DNA from: Prochlorococcus sp. AG-355-I04
GTDB lineage: Bacteria > Cyanobacteriota > Cyanobacteriia > PCC-6307 > Cyanobiaceae
NCBI GenBank assembly: GCA_003280915.1
Contig: QCDL01000001.1
Coordinates: 1 to 64,000 of the forward strand
Direction of reading: 5' to 3'
Length of the DNA stretch: 64,000 nucleotides
Position numbers and translations under genes: made by a program. Shown in pieces: positions 9,238 to 18,830 of the stretch. Each line of letters starts with the position of its first letter. The stretch's first letter is position 1. Under the pieces are notes generated by a model. It was not told the DNA's origin. It saw nothing but the letters and a program-made list of their open reading frames with translations, and did not search any database.

Positions 9238-10032
9238 ATGAGAATACGTTCTTTCTTAGCTTTTGTTATTTCAATTTGTATAACTTTTGCTTTCGTACCT
9301 GTTAAAACATTTGCTTTTTCTGAAAGAGGAAATGCACAATTTACAGATGTTGTTAACACAGGAAAAGCTAATGATTGTCCTACATTAGACTCATCTCTTG
9401 TAGGATCAATATCTTTAGGGAATGGAGATAGCCTTAAAGGAATATGCATGCATCCAACAGAAGTTTATGTAAAAGTGCCAGGCACAAAACGAAAAGCTGC
9501 AGAATTTGTTTCTACAAAAATTATTAGTCCTAGAAATAACACCACAGTGACAGAAGTTTATGGAGATATAGATTCAGGAACATTCACTGAAAAAGGTGGT
9601 ATTGATTTTCAACTTATTACTGTATTAACTCCTGGTGGTTTAGAGGTGCCATTTGCATTCTCAGCAAAAGATCTTACAGCTGATTTACCTTCATCAATTG
9701 AGCCAGGCACTGAGGTCAGTGGTTCAACATTTACTCCTAACTACAGAACTGGTGATTTTCTAGATCCTAAGGCAAGAGCTAAAAATACTGGTGTTGAATA
9801 TGCTCAAGGTTTAGTTGCATTAGGAGGCGATGACGAAGAACTTGCAAAAGAAAATATTAAAGTTGATGTAAACGGTACTGGCGTTATTACTCTTTCAATC
9901 AACAATGTAGATTCTGACACAGATGAATTTGCTGGTACTTTTGAAGCAATCCAACCTTCAGATACAGACATGGGTTCAAAGGATCCACTTGATGTAAAAA
10001 TAATAGGTGAGCTTTACGGAAGAAAGGCATAA
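9238..10032 (+). CDS. psbO: photosystem II manganese-stabilising protein PsbO
   Basis: Extrinsic 33-kDa-type subunit on the lumenal side of photosystem II that stabilises the Mn4CaO5 cluster. I start at ATG 9238, which gives a Sec-type signal peptide (MRIRSFLAF, hydrophobic core, cleavage after ...KTFA-F) and about 264 residues. An in-frame ATG at 9193 adds 15 residues ahead of the signal and looks unlikely. The mature beta-barrel shows CPTLD near its N terminus, a second cysteine in GICMHPTEVYVK, a GGIDFQLITVLTPGG strand and SKDPLDVKIIGELYG at the end. The two cysteines form the usual disulfide. A strong terminator follows at 10047, so it is a monocistronic unit. Confidence 0.97.
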   Translation: MRIRSFLAFVISICITFAFVPVKTFAFSERGNAQFTDVVNTGKANDCPTLDSSLVGSISLGNGDSLKGICMHPTEVYVKVPGTKRKAAEFVSTKIISPRNNTTVTEVYGDIDSGTFTEKGGIDFQLITVLTPGGLEVPFAFSAKDLTADLPSSIEPGTEVSGSTFTPNYRTGDFLDPKARAKNTGVEYAQGLVALGGDDEELAKENIKVDVNGTGVITLSINNVDSDTDEFAGTFEAIQPSDTDMGSKDPLDVKIIGELYGRKA

Positions 10033-10046
10033 ATCCTACTCAAGAG

Positions 10047-10076
10047 AAAAAGGGGGTTAAACCCCTCTTTTTTTTT
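10047..10076 (+). terminator. intrinsic terminator of psbO
   Basis: A hairpin with an AGGGG/CCCCT core around a short GTTAAA loop, extended by A-T pairs, ends in a run of about nine T. It stands 15 bases after the psbO stop and before the sat start at 10104. This is a textbook Rho-independent terminator. Confidence 0.9.
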
Positions 10077-10103
10077 CAAAATTTTTCTTTATCAATTTTA
10101 AAA

Positions 10104-11279
10104 ATGGAATTACAACAAAAAACTAAAACAAATACTGATGGACTAATACCGCCATATGGAGGGGAACTAAAAAATTTAATTATCAAAGATAAAAACCTTA
10201 AAAATGAACTTATTTCTAAAGCTACTTATGAGTTTGAATGTAGCGAGAGAAATGCATGCGATGTAGAACTTTTGATGGTTGGAGCTTTTTCTCCATTGGA
10301 AGGTTTTATGGATGAAAATAACTATAATTCGGTCATTAAAAATAATAGAAATACAAGCGGGTTGCTTTTTGGCTTGCCTATTGTATTTGATTCAAATAAT
10401 GAAAAAGTAAAAACTGGAGAGACAATTTTACTTACCTATAAAAAACAAAAAATAGCAGTTTTAGAAGTTAGCTCAAAATGGGAGCCTGACAAATCCTTAG
10501 AAGCTGAACTTTGTTATGGTACTAATTCCTTAGATCATCCTGCTGTTAAGATGATTTTTAACGAGAGAGGTAGATTTTATATTGGAGGAAGAGTTTATGG
10601 TTTCGAACTACCAACTAGAGAATTCCCCTGCAAAACCCCAGAAGAAGTTAGATCTACACTGCCATCAAATCATGATGTAGTTGCATTTCAATGCAGAAAT
10701 CCAATTCATAGAGCACATTATGAATTATTTACTAATGCCTTACTTTCTGATAATGTCTCCTCTAACTCAGTTGTTTTAGTTCATCCTACTTGTGGACCAA
10801 CTCAACAAGATGATATTCCTGGAAAAGTTAGATATTTGACCTACAAAGAATTAGAAGAGGAAATATCTGATGAAAGAATAAAATGGGCTTTTTTACCTTA
10901 TTCAATGCATATGGCAGGGCCAAGAGAAGCCCTTCAACATATGATAATAAGAAGAAATTATGGCTGCACCCACTTTATTATTGGTAGAGATATGGCTGGT
11001 TGTAAGTCGTCTTCAACTGGTGAAGATTTTTATGGTCCATATGATGCCCAGAATTTTGCGAATAAGTGTGCAGATGAATTGATGATGCAAACTGTTCCTT
11101 CAAAAAATTTAGTTTATACGAAGGAAAAAGGATATATAACAGCTGAAGAAGCCAAAGAATTTAATTATGAAATTATGAAACTTAGTGGTACGGAATTTAG
11201 AAAGAAATTGAGGAATGGCGAACCAATTCCTGAATGGTTTGCATTCAAAAGTGTAGTAGATGTTCTAAGAAGCTCTTAA
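10104..11279 (+). CDS. sat: ATP sulfurylase (sulfate adenylyltransferase)
   Basis: Activates sulfate with ATP to adenosine 5'-phosphosulfate, the first step of assimilation. This is the single-chain type (Sat/Met3), not CysDN. It carries the adenylyl-binding motif QCRNPIHRAHYEL, GRDMAGCKSSSTGEDFYGPYDAQ-type sequence and the TEFRKKLRNGEPIPEWFA C-terminal element. The length of 391 residues is typical of the homo-oligomeric bacterial form without a kinase-like tail. It begins about 30 bases after the psbO terminator. ftsH follows 46 bases downstream. Confidence 0.96.
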   Translation: MELQQKTKTNTDGLIPPYGGELKNLIIKDKNLKNELISKATYEFECSERNACDVELLMVGAFSPLEGFMDENNYNSVIKNNRNTSGLLFGLPIVFDSNNEKVKTGETILLTYKKQKIAVLEVSSKWEPDKSLEAELCYGTNSLDHPAVKMIFNERGRFYIGGRVYGFELPTREFPCKTPEEVRSTLPSNHDVVAFQCRNPIHRAHYELFTNALLSDNVSSNSVVLVHPTCGPTQQDDIPGKVRYLTYKELEEEISDERIKWAFLPYSMHMAGPREALQHMIIRRNYGCTHFIIGRDMAGCKSSSTGEDFYGPYDAQNFANKCADELMMQTVPSKNLVYTKEKGYITAEEAKEFNYEIMKLSGTEFRKKLRNGEPIPEWFAFKSVVDVLRSS

Positions 11280-11325
11280 TATTGTTTTATTATTAGTATT
11301 ATAGATTTATTAAAGATTTTTTATC

Positions 11326-13179
11326 GTGAACAAACGTTGGAGAAACGTAGGACTTTATGTTCTAGCTGTCATTACTGTAATTTTCATAGGTACTTCAGTT
11401 TTTGATAAACCTAGTACTGAAAGTTCTACAAAGACCTTGAGATATAGTGATTTTATAGAGGCAGTTCAAGATAAAGAAATCAGTAGAGTCTTAATATCTC
11501 CAGATAATGCTACAGCTCAAGTTGTTGAAAATGATGGGAGCAGGTCTGAGGTCAATTTAGCCCCTGACAAAGATTTATTAAAAATTCTGACTGAGAATAA
11601 TGTAGATATCGCTGTAACTCCTACAAAATTAGCCAACCCATGGCAACAAGCTATAAGTAGCTTAATTTTCCCAGTACTTTTAATTGGGGGCTTATTTTTT
11701 CTTTTCAGAAGATCCCAAAGCGGTAATGCTGGAGGTGGTAATCCTGCCATGAGTTTTGGCAAGAGCAAAGCTAGACTTCAAATGGAACCATCTACACAAG
11801 TAACCTTTTCAGATGTTGCTGGTGTAGAAGGTGCAAAATTAGAACTAACAGAAGTTGTAGATTTTCTTAAGAGCCCAGATAGATTTACTGCAGTCGGAGC
11901 AAAAATTCCAAAAGGAGTTCTTCTTGTTGGTCCTCCTGGTACTGGAAAAACATTGTTAGCTAAAGCAGTTGCTGGAGAAGCAGGTGTACCTTTTTTCTCA
12001 ATATCTGGCTCAGAATTTGTAGAGATGTTTGTTGGGGTGGGAGCTAGTAGAGTTAGAGATCTTTTTGAACAAGCTAAAAAGAATGCTCCTTGTATTGTTT
12101 TTATTGACGAAATAGATGCAGTTGGAAGACAAAGAGGAGCTGGTATGGGCGGAGGAAATGATGAAAGGGAACAAACATTAAATCAACTCTTAACAGAAAT
12201 GGATGGTTTTGAAGGTAATTCAGGAATAATAATTGTTGCTGCAACCAACAGACCAGATGTTTTAGATTCAGCTTTAATGCGTCCTGGAAGATTCGATAGA
12301 CAGGTAACAGTAGATCGCCCAGATTATGCTGGAAGATTGCAGATATTAAATGTTCATGCGAAAGATAAAACTCTTTCAAAAGACGTTGATTTAGATAAAG
12401 TTGCCAGAAGAACACCAGGATTTACTGGTGCAGATTTAGCTAATCTTTTAAATGAAGCAGCAATACTAGCAGCTAGAAAAGATTTAGATAAAGTAAGTAA
12501 CGATGAAGTTGGTGATGCCATTGAAAGAGTTATGGCTGGCCCAGAAAAGAAAGATAGAGTCATCAGTGATAAGAAAAAAGAATTAGTTGCTTATCACGAA
12601 GCTGGTCATGCACTCGTAGGAGCATTAATGCCTGATTATGATCCAGTAGCAAAGGTTTCAATTATTCCAAGAGGTCAAGCTGGGGGTCTAACCTTCTTTA
12701 CTCCAAGTGAAGAAAGAATGGAATCTGGTCTTTACTCTCGTTCTTACCTTCAAAATCAAATGGCTGTAGCTCTTGGTGGAAGAGTTGCTGAAGAAATAGT
12801 CTATGGCGAAGAAGAAGTAACAACCGGAGCTTCAAATGATTTACAACAAGTTGCCAATGTAGCAAGACAAATGATCACAAAATTTGGTATGAGTGACAAA
12901 ATAGGTCCAGTCGCTCTAGGTCAATCTCAAGGTGGAATGTTTCTCGGAAGAGATATGAGTTCTACAAGAGACTTCTCTGAAGACACAGCCGCAACAATCG
13001 ATGTAGAAGTTTCAGAACTTGTTGATGTTGCCTATAAGAGAGCTACAAAAGTTTTAACAGACAATAGAATTGTTCTTGACGAAATGGCTCAAATGCTAAT
13101 CGAAAGAGAAACTATAGATACTGAAGATATCCAAGACTTGCTCAACCGCTCAGAAGTAAAAGTCGCAAACTATATTTAA
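11326..13179 (+). CDS. ftsH: ATP-dependent zinc metalloprotease FtsH
   Basis: Membrane-anchored AAA protease. In cyanobacteria, FtsH hexamers degrade damaged D1 during PSII repair. The start is GTG (11326). Transmembrane segments lie at about residues 9-24 and 109-127. Walker A GPPGTGKT is at 202-209, Walker B is FIDEIDAVG near 259, and the second region of homology contains RPGRFDR. The zinc site HEAGH is at 424-428. At 617 residues it is full length. Cyanobacteria carry several FtsH paralogues, and I cannot decide which one this is without alignment. The Eda-like gene follows 20 bases downstream, so cotranscription is possible. Confidence 0.97.
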   Translation: MNKRWRNVGLYVLAVITVIFIGTSVFDKPSTESSTKTLRYSDFIEAVQDKEISRVLISPDNATAQVVENDGSRSEVNLAPDKDLLKILTENNVDIAVTPTKLANPWQQAISSLIFPVLLIGGLFFLFRRSQSGNAGGGNPAMSFGKSKARLQMEPSTQVTFSDVAGVEGAKLELTEVVDFLKSPDRFTAVGAKIPKGVLLVGPPGTGKTLLAKAVAGEAGVPFFSISGSEFVEMFVGVGASRVRDLFEQAKKNAPCIVFIDEIDAVGRQRGAGMGGGNDEREQTLNQLLTEMDGFEGNSGIIIVAATNRPDVLDSALMRPGRFDRQVTVDRPDYAGRLQILNVHAKDKTLSKDVDLDKVARRTPGFTGADLANLLNEAAILAARKDLDKVSNDEVGDAIERVMAGPEKKDRVISDKKKELVAYHEAGHALVGALMPDYDPVAKVSIIPRGQAGGLTFFTPSEERMESGLYSRSYLQNQMAVALGGRVAEEIVYGEEEVTTGASNDLQQVANVARQMITKFGMSDKIGPVALGQSQGGMFLGRDMSSTRDFSEDTAATIDVEVSELVDVAYKRATKVLTDNRIVLDEMAQMLIERETIDTEDIQDLLNRSEVKVANYI

Positions 13180-13199
13180 CGCGGAATTTTAAATTTTTA

Positions 13200-13826
13200 A
13201 TGCATAATAAAGAAGATTCTTTTTCGGAGTACCTGAAAATTGAGTCTTTTTTTTTACTTATAAAACCTGAAGATAATATTTACTCAAATACCTCTATAAG
13301 AAATTCATTTTTTGAAGAATTAGAAAACTTAGTAAAATTAGGATTAAAGAATATTGAAATAAGTTGGTCTAAGAACGAAAATTGGTTCGATTTTGTATCC
13401 GATATCAAAATTAAATATCCAAGAATTAATTTAGGCTCTGCCTCCATAGTTAATAAGCAATCAATAGAAGATTCTTTAAAGATGGGATTGAATTTTTCGA
13501 TGATGAAATTTTGGGATAAAGATCTATTCAATTATGCGCAGTCAAAAAATTATTTATTAATTCCTGGAATTAATCATTTAAAAGATCTTAAGGAAGCGAT
13601 AGATTTAAATTGCAACATTATCAAAATTTACCCAATAAAAAGTAAAGATAGTTCGATAAATATACTCAACTATAAAAATATTGATTTCATTGCTGCTGGA
13701 GGACTATCAATAAATGATTTAAAAACTTATAAATCTTTAGGGTATAAAGCAGTTGTAATTGGAGATAAAGCTATCAAAAATAAAAATTTTGATCCAAAAA
13801 TATATGAGTGGCTCAAAAATAATTAA
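13200..13826 (+). CDS. KDPG/KHG aldolase family protein (Eda-like)
   Basis: A 208-residue TIM-barrel protein resembling 2-keto-3-deoxy-6-phosphogluconate aldolase, which in the Entner-Doudoroff route splits KDPG to pyruvate and glyceraldehyde-3-phosphate. The candidate Schiff-base lysine is in IIKIYP (family LKxFP). The general-base glutamate is in KNIEISW, and the phosphate-binding end is AAGGLSINDLKTYKSLG. The usual GAGTV strand is replaced by LGSASIVNK, so it is divergent. An edd gene is not in the window. Known marine cyanobacterial genomes carry this gene, but its flux role is uncertain. It is convergent with aroC. Confidence 0.75.
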   Translation: MHNKEDSFSEYLKIESFFLLIKPEDNIYSNTSIRNSFFEELENLVKLGLKNIEISWSKNENWFDFVSDIKIKYPRINLGSASIVNKQSIEDSLKMGLNFSMMKFWDKDLFNYAQSKNYLLIPGINHLKDLKEAIDLNCNIIKIYPIKSKDSSINILNYKNIDFIAAGGLSINDLKTYKSLGYKAVVIGDKAIKNKNFDPKIYEWLKNN

Positions 13827-13860
13827 GTTAAGGATAAATATAATTTATTCAACAAAACTA

Positions 13861-14958
13861 CTACTTATTTATTAAGTCACATTGAGCATGATTTAGAAGC
13901 AAATGATCAGCAAGTACTAAAGCTACCATAGCATCAACCATGGGAACTGCTCTTGGTAGAACGCATGGATCGTGTCTCCCTTTTGCTTTCATAAGTACTT
14001 CTTTACCTTCAGCATTTACTGTTTTCTGTTCTTTCCCGATGGTTGCTGTAGGTTTAAAAGCTATCTTCATCTCGATATTTTCACCATTACTTATTCCGCC
14101 CTGTATACCTCCTGAATTGTTTGATGTTGTTCTTAACTTACTATTATCATCAGACTTGATGAAGGCGTCATTATGTTCGCTTCCTTTTAAATAAGTTCCA
14201 GAGAAACCAGAACCTATTTCAAAGCCTTTGGTGGCAGGCAAAGACATCAAAGCCTTTGCTAAATCAGCTTCTAATTTATCAAAAACAGGCATTCCAAGAC
14301 CAGAGGGGACATTTCTTACTAGACATTCAATAACACCACCGCAAGAGTCTCCTTGACGCTTTAATTCCTTAATTCTCTCAATCATTTCTGTTGATACCTT
14401 TTCATCAGGACATCTAACAATATTAGAATCTATTGTTTTGAGAGAAATCTTATCTTTATTTATATCAGAATCAATATCATGTATACGCTTTACCCAAGAT
14501 AGTATTTCAGTGTTAGAGAAGGTTTTTAATAATTGTTTTGCTACAGCACCAGCAGCTACTCTTCCAATTGTTTCTCTAGCAGAGGCTCTTCCACCGCCAG
14601 AACTTGCTTGAATTCCATATTTCAGATGATATGTACCATCTGCATGAGAAGGTCTAAATACCTGCTCCAAATTATTATAATCTCCTGGTCTTTGATCCTT
14701 ATTTCTTACCAACATTGCTATTGGAGTTCCAAGTGTTAACCCTTCCTTTATCCCACTTAATATTTCAATTTTATCTTCTTCATTTCTGGGTGTTGTAATG
14801 TCACTTTGGCCAGGTCTGCGCCTATCTAAATCATTTTGTATCAGATTTATATCTATTTTTAACTTAGGTGGACATCCATCAAGGATAACTCCTACTGCAC
14901 CACCATGTGATTCTCCAAAAGTACTAACACGAAAAATTTTTCCAAAACTACTACTCAT
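13861..14958 (-). CDS. aroC: chorismate synthase
   Basis: Last shikimate-pathway enzyme: 5-enolpyruvylshikimate-3-phosphate to chorismate, using reduced FMN. Signatures include [17 protein letters not shown] at the N terminus, [41 protein letters not shown] split over residues 110-135, and [17 protein letters not shown] near the end. The length of 365 is normal. Chorismate feeds menF/entC and trpG/pabA, both in this window. It lies downstream of psbA on the same strand but is separated from it by 110 bases and a strong terminator. Confidence 0.97.
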   Translation of the reverse strand: MSSSFGKIFRVSTFGESHGGAVGVILDGCPPKLKIDINLIQNDLDRRRPGQSDITTPRNEEDKIEILSGIKEGLTLGTPIAMLVRNKDQRPGDYNNLEQVFRPSHADGTYHLKYGIQASSGGGRASARETIGRVAAGAVAKQLLKTFSNTEILSWVKRIHDIDSDINKDKISLKTIDSNIVRCPDEKVSTEMIERIKELKRQGDSCGGVIECLVRNVPSGLGMPVFDKLEADLAKALMSLPATKGFEIGSGFSGTYLKGSEHNDAFIKSDDNSKLRTTSNNSGGIQGGISNGENIEMKIAFKPTATIGKEQKTVNAEGKEVLMKAKGRHDPCVLPRAVPMVDAMVALVLADHLLLNHAQCDLINK

Positions 14959-15015
14959 AGAAATATCAAATGTTTTATCTATATATAAACATTATATGAA
15001 ACCAATTGAAAATTA

Positions 15016-15046
15016 AACAAAAAAAAGCCCCCAAAAAAGGGGGCTT
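15016..15046 (-). terminator. intrinsic terminator of psbA
   Basis: The inverted repeat AAGCCCCC (15025-15032) / GGGGGCTT (15039-15046) has a six-base loop. Read on the minus strand it is followed by about ten T. It begins 22 bases after the psbA stop and insulates aroC from psbA transcription. Confidence 0.92.
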
Positions 15047-15067
15047 GTGAATTTAAGAACTTTAAGC

Positions 15068-16150
15068 TTAACCGATAGCTGGAGCTGAAAGAGCTACTGT
15101 TGTAGACTCAGCTGCTGCTAGATCAAGTGGGAAGTTGTGAGCGTTACGCTCGTGCATTACTTCCATACCTAGGTTTGCTCTGTTAAGAACGTCACCCCAT
15201 GTAGGAACAATCTTACCGTTTGCATCAACAACTGACTGGTTGAAGTTGAAACCGTTAAGGTTGAATGCCATTGTGCAGATACCCATTGAAGTTAACCATA
15301 CACAAACAACTGGGAATACAGCTAGGAAGAAGTGAAGACTTCTGCTGTTGTTGAATGAAGCATATTGGAAGATCAAACGACCGAAGTAGCCATGAGCTGC
15401 AACGATGTTGTATGTTTCTTCTTCTTGTCCGAACTTGTAACCATAGTTCTGAGACTCTGTCTCAGTTGTTTCTCTGATTAGAGATGAAGTAACAAGTGAA
15501 CCGTGCATAGCTGAGAATAAAGATCCTCCGAACATACCAGCAACACCAGCCATGTGGAATGGGTGCATAAGAATGTTGTGCTCTGCCTGGAAAACAAACA
15601 TGAAGTTGAATGTTCCAGAGATACCTAGAGGCATTCCGTCAGAGAATGAACCTTGACCGAATGGGTATACAAGGAATACTGCGAAAGCTGCTGAAACTGG
15701 TGCAGAGTATGCAACACAGATCCAAGGACGCATACCTAGACGGTATGAAAGCTCCCACTGTCTTCCCATGTATGCTGAGATACCAATTAGGAAGTGGAAA
15801 ATTACAAGCTGGTAAGGACCACCGTTGTATAACCACTCATCTACAGTAGCTGCTTCCCAAATTGGGTAGAAGTGTAGACCAATAGCGTTTGATGAAGGAA
15901 CAACTGCACCTGAGATGATGTTGTTTCCGTATAGGAATGAACCAGCAACTGGCTCTCTAATTCCGTCGATGTCTACTGGTGGTGCTGCGATGAATGCAAC
16001 GATGAAGCAAGCCGCTGCTGTAAGAAGGCATGGAATCATTAAGACGCCGAACCAACCAACATAAATTCTGTTGTTAGTTGATGTTACCCACTCACAAAAC
16101 TGTGGCCAACCTTTTAACAGCGAAGAACGCTGCTGCTGAATAGTTGTCAT
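15068..16150 (-). CDS. psbA: photosystem II reaction-centre protein D1
   Basis: Core PSII subunit with five transmembrane helices. It carries the TyrZ donor, Mn-cluster ligands and the QB pocket. The 360-residue sequence is canonical: [52 protein letters not shown] and the conserved [19 protein letters not shown] end. A 15-residue C-terminal extension follows and is removed by CtpA. Residue 131 here (130 in common numbering, offset by one) is glutamine in YMGRQWELS, the 'D1:1' type. Codon use is visibly richer in C-ending codons than in neighbours, as expected for high expression. A strong terminator lies downstream, with a promoter and two small hairpins upstream. Only one copy is present in the window. 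Confidence 0.99.
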   Translation of the reverse strand: MTTIQQQRSSLLKGWPQFCEWVTSTNNRIYVGWFGVLMIPCLLTAAACFIVAFIAAPPVDIDGIREPVAGSFLYGNNIISGAVVPSSNAIGLHFYPIWEAATVDEWLYNGGPYQLVIFHFLIGISAYMGRQWELSYRLGMRPWICVAYSAPVSAAFAVFLVYPFGQGSFSDGMPLGISGTFNFMFVFQAEHNILMHPFHMAGVAGMFGGSLFSAMHGSLVTSSLIRETTETESQNYGYKFGQEEETYNIVAAHGYFGRLIFQYASFNNSRSLHFFLAVFPVVCVWLTSMGICTMAFNLNGFNFNQSVVDANGKIVPTWGDVLNRANLGMEVMHERNAHNFPLDLAAAESTTVALSAPAIG

Positions 16151-16165
16151 GAGTTCGTAAAGTAT

Positions 16166-16210
16166 GTCTCTAAAGTGAGACGTGTAAATAAAAACGGAAA
16201 ATAAATTCCG
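16166..16210 (-). promoter_or_regulatory. two small hairpins in the psbA 5' leader
   Basis: In the probable 60-base leader of psbA, two inverted repeats are visible. CGGAA/TTCCG (16195-16210) lies near the inferred transcript start. GTCTC/GAGAC (16166-16181) ends 15 bases before the ATG. Between the second hairpin and the ATG there is no good Shine-Dalgarno sequence. The hairpins may influence translation or mRNA stability; this is inference. Confidence 0.45.
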
Positions 16211-16217
16211 CTTCGAA

Positions 16218-16250
16218 GATTTTAGACCAAAATCGCTAAAAATGTGTAAA
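16218..16250 (-). promoter_or_regulatory. probable psbA promoter
   Basis: On the minus strand, TTTACA (16250-16245) is followed after 18-20 bases by TCTAAAAT (16226-16219), resembling sigma-70-type -35 and -10 boxes. Transcription would start near 16212, giving a leader of about 60 bases. The placement is by eye only. Confidence 0.5.
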
Positions 16251-16339
16251 TATTTTTTCTTTAAGTAAACTTATTTTTTGGAAAACAGGAGAAAAGAACT
16301 TCCATGTCTTAAGATTTTCTTTGTTATTGAGGATTCAAC

Positions 16340-16468
16340 TTGGTAATAATCGAATGGCTTCTTAACGGAAAAAGATCTAGAGAGGTAGTTTCCTTAAGAG
16401 AGGCTAAGCATAGAAGACTGCAATTAGAGGCTTTTGGAGCTGTTATTTATTGGAGTGAAAGAATTTAG
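16340..16468 (+). CDS. 42-residue ORF divergent from psbA
   Basis: An open frame of 42 codons begins with TTG (16340). The Shine-Dalgarno-like GAGG at 16329-16332 sits seven bases before it, an ideal spacing. The peptide starts VIIEWLLNGKRSREVV, continues with a basic segment (AKHRRLQLE) and ends VIYWSERI. It is amphipathic, has no membrane helix and carries no recognisable domain. It is the only coding-looking stretch in the 434-base interval between psbA and the aspartoacylase-like gene. The rest of that interval holds the psbA leader and promoter, with nothing else recognised. Function unknown; evidence is the start context and protein-like composition. Confidence 0.6.
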   Translation: MVIIEWLLNGKRSREVVSLREAKHRRLQLEAFGAVIYWSERI

Positions 16469-16584
16469 GTTTTTAAGGTTTAAAAATTAGAAAAAAAATA
16501 AAATTATCAAATATTAAATAAACTTATCTATGAAATAAAAAATCCTTATTACTTTTCAGCGATTTATTGTTCCGGTTTCTTAAT

Positions 16585-17490
16585 TTAAAGACTTTCAAAC
16601 TCTTGAACCCATAGTTTATTGGAACGAATAACTTCTTTTTTAGTGTAGCTCATGGCAATTTTTTTTTCCTTATAAGCTACTTCTCCAATAAAAACAGGCC
16701 AAATCAATTGGTCTCCGTCATACTTCTGAATTATTCCTTGGCTATCCATAAATAATGGATCTCCTTTTTTAATCATTTTCCAATCTTGGTTTATTCTCTC
16801 AGGATGAATTAGGCCATCAATATCTCCCTTTTCATCTCTTGGATAATCTATACTCCCTTGATGAACGTGAACAACTAATTCCTTTGGAAGTTCTATAAGA
16901 TTGTTTTTTAATTTATCTATCTCTTCTCTTAGGGAGCCAATAATTATTGAGAATCTATCTATGATTTTTGGATCATAAAGATTTTGTGCCACAGCTCCTA
17001 TTTCAATAACTAGACCACATGGCCAAGCTTCTACAAGAAAGCCAGTTTGAGCTTGATCTTTTTCGTGTAAATAAATAGGCAATCCAAATTTGTTCTGCAG
17101 TAATGCGGCTAAACAAAAATCTTTGAATCTCCTCCCATACAAAACAATGCTAGTTCCCATATTTGCAGTAGTAGTATGCAAATCGATTGCAATTTGACAG
17201 GGTTTAGAGCCTTCAATTCCAAATTGATCTACTAAAAAATTGGCTCTGTTAGTTTCATAAAAGCTATTCTTATGTTGATCAAAATTATCACTTTCTTTAA
17301 AAGATCTATTTAAATCTACATCTATATATCTGCAACCTTTTTCATAGGCAACAGGATTCCCTATGATGTACTCATATTCGATACCATGATTTATAATGTT
17401 TTCCTCTCTATTAAATTCCTTAACCGCCCAAACAGGATTAATTTCATTACCATGAGTGCCTGAAACGATAAGTATTCTTTGAACAGTCAT
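16585..17490 (-). CDS. aspartoacylase / succinylglutamate desuccinylase family hydrolase
   Basis: Zinc-dependent amidohydrolase of the M14-like aspartoacylase fold, which splits N-acylated amino acids. The metal-binding motif GTHGNE is at residues 11-16. DLNRSF follows, then DLHTTTANMG with the third metal ligand, and VEAWPCGLVIEIGAVAQ, which contains the catalytic glutamate. Length 301 is typical of vertebrate-type aspartoacylases and marine cyanobacterial homologues. The physiological substrate in Prochlorococcus is not known. It is divergent from the GST-like gene at 17514, with only 23 bases between starts, so the promoters must overlap. Confidence 0.85.
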   Translation of the reverse strand: MTVQRILIVSGTHGNEINPVWAVKEFNREENIINHGIEYEYIIGNPVAYEKGCRYIDVDLNRSFKESDNFDQHKNSFYETNRANFLVDQFGIEGSKPCQIAIDLHTTTANMGTSIVLYGRRFKDFCLAALLQNKFGLPIYLHEKDQAQTGFLVEAWPCGLVIEIGAVAQNLYDPKIIDRFSIIIGSLREEIDKLKNNLIELPKELVVHVHQGSIDYPRDEKGDIDGLIHPERINQDWKMIKKGDPLFMDSQGIIQKYDGDQLIWPVFIGEVAYKEKKIAMSYTKKEVIRSNKLWVQEFESL

Positions 17491-17513
17491 TTTTTCATTA
17501 AAAATAAAATTTT

Positions 17514-18458
17514 ATGCAAAATAAATACCTTATAAGAGCCACCAGAAAATTCTGGTTATGGTTTTGGACCCAATTAATGAATGGCTTCGCACCATCAGAT
17601 TTACATGGTAACTACAAAAGGCCTAAAGGTATAACAATTGATAGTAAATACGATATTAATAATGAGAATGGACAAATTTATTTATTGGTAGGGAATTCTT
17701 GTCCATGGTGTCAAAGAACTTTACTCGTCCACGAAATAAAACATTTATCTAAAAAAGTTAAAATTATTTTTTTAAAAGCAGATCTTGAGCATGGCGAATG
17801 GATTTTTAATAGAAAGTTTAAGGGATGCATGAGACTTTCAGACCTTTACAAAAAAGCTAACAAAAAGATTATTTTTAGAGCGACTCTACCTCTTTTAATT
17901 AGTTTTGTAAAAGATGAAGTAAATATTTTGTCTAATGAAAGTTCACAAATTATAAGATTACTCAATTCAATAAAAATTCAATCAAAAATTCAAATATTAA
18001 TTATTAAAGAATGTAATCAAAAATTTTTAGATTTAATTAATAACAGTATTAATGATGGCGTATATAAATGTGGTTTCGCCAGAAACCAGTCAGCTTACGA
18101 AAATGCAAGTCAAAACCTTTTCGAAGCTATTAATGAAGTTGAAAATTTTCTACAGAAAAACAAAGGGGACTGGATATTTGGAGAAGAGTTAACCTATGCA
18201 GATATTTACCTTTTTCCAACACTTATAAGATGGGAATTGATATATAGCAAACTTTTCAAATGTACTGAACGAGAACTATCAAGTTTCGAAAAGATTATTG
18301 AATGGAGATTAAAATTCTTTAAATTATCAAACGTAAATAGGACATGCTTCGACAATGAATGGAAAAAAGATTATTACAAGGCTTTATTCCCTTTAAACCC
18401 AAATCAAATAATCCCAGTTTTACCATCGCTAAAGGCAATAATGAAAGTAGAGACCTAA
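17514..18458 (+). CDS. glutathione S-transferase-like protein with a CPWC motif
   Basis: A 314-residue protein with an N-terminal thioredoxin-like domain containing CPWC (Cys63, Cys66) in NSCPWCQRTLLVHEI, and a C-terminal GST helical domain. The latter shows FEAINEVENFLQKNKGDWIFGEELTYADIYLF-type sequence, where the conserved aspartate N-caps a helix. This arrangement recalls glutathionyl-hydroquinone reductases and omega GSTs, which use the first cysteine. The two-cysteine form is closer to dithiol glutaredoxins. It is probably a glutathione-dependent reductase of an unknown substrate. The first ATG is used, and no Shine-Dalgarno is obvious. Confidence 0.75.
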   Translation: MQNKYLIRATRKFWLWFWTQLMNGFAPSDLHGNYKRPKGITIDSKYDINNENGQIYLLVGNSCPWCQRTLLVHEIKHLSKKVKIIFLKADLEHGEWIFNRKFKGCMRLSDLYKKANKKIIFRATLPLLISFVKDEVNILSNESSQIIRLLNSIKIQSKIQILIIKECNQKFLDLINNSINDGVYKCGFARNQSAYENASQNLFEAINEVENFLQKNKGDWIFGEELTYADIYLFPTLIRWELIYSKLFKCTERELSSFEKIIEWRLKFFKLSNVNRTCFDNEWKKDYYKALFPLNPNQIIPVLPSLKAIMKVET

Positions 18459-18586
18459 AAAATACATAAATTAATTTTTGAAAAAAAATGATGTTGTAAT
18501 GAACACTTATTTAGTTCATAGATAATGCAATTTCATTAGAAATTAACTATGTTATGTATGTCTACTAAAGTACGAAAAGCTTAAAA

Positions 18587-18805
18587 ATGAAATCCATTGA
18601 CGAACACATCCAAAAAGATCAATCGGAAATCGAATCTGCAAAAGCAGAGGGCAATCTTCCAAAGGTCAGACATTTAACTGAAGAGCTCAAAGAACTCGAA
18701 GAATATAAGGATCATCATCCAGAGGATAAACATGATCCTAATGCTTTGGAACTATTCTGCGATGCTAACCCTGATGAACCAGAATGTCTTGTTTATGATG
18801 ATTAA
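18587..18805 (+). CDS. Calvin-cycle regulator CP12
   Basis: Small, acidic, intrinsically disordered protein of 72 residues. In other photosynthetic organisms CP12 bridges phosphoribulokinase and GAPDH into an inactive complex in the dark. The family C-terminal signature is complete: NALELFCDANPDEPECLVYDD-like sequence with the cysteine pair (Cys59, Cys68 by my count). The central AEGNLPKVRHLTEELKELEEYK region corresponds to the helical PRK-binding part. The N-terminal cysteine pair of plant CP12 is absent. It is monocistronic, with a terminator at 18831. Confidence 0.92.
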   Translation: MKSIDEHIQKDQSEIESAKAEGNLPKVRHLTEELKELEEYKDHHPEDKHDPNALELFCDANPDEPECLVYDD

Positions 18806-18830
18806 GTTTTCTTTTATATACTGCATAATA

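Noticed and set aside
12101-12415. 104-codon minus-strand open frame inside ftsH
   Set aside because: It mirrors conserved AAA codons; the peptide has low-complexity leucine/histidine content and no own start context.
15610-15849. 79-codon plus-strand frame inside psbA
   Set aside because: An antisense shadow of a highly conserved gene with skewed codon use.
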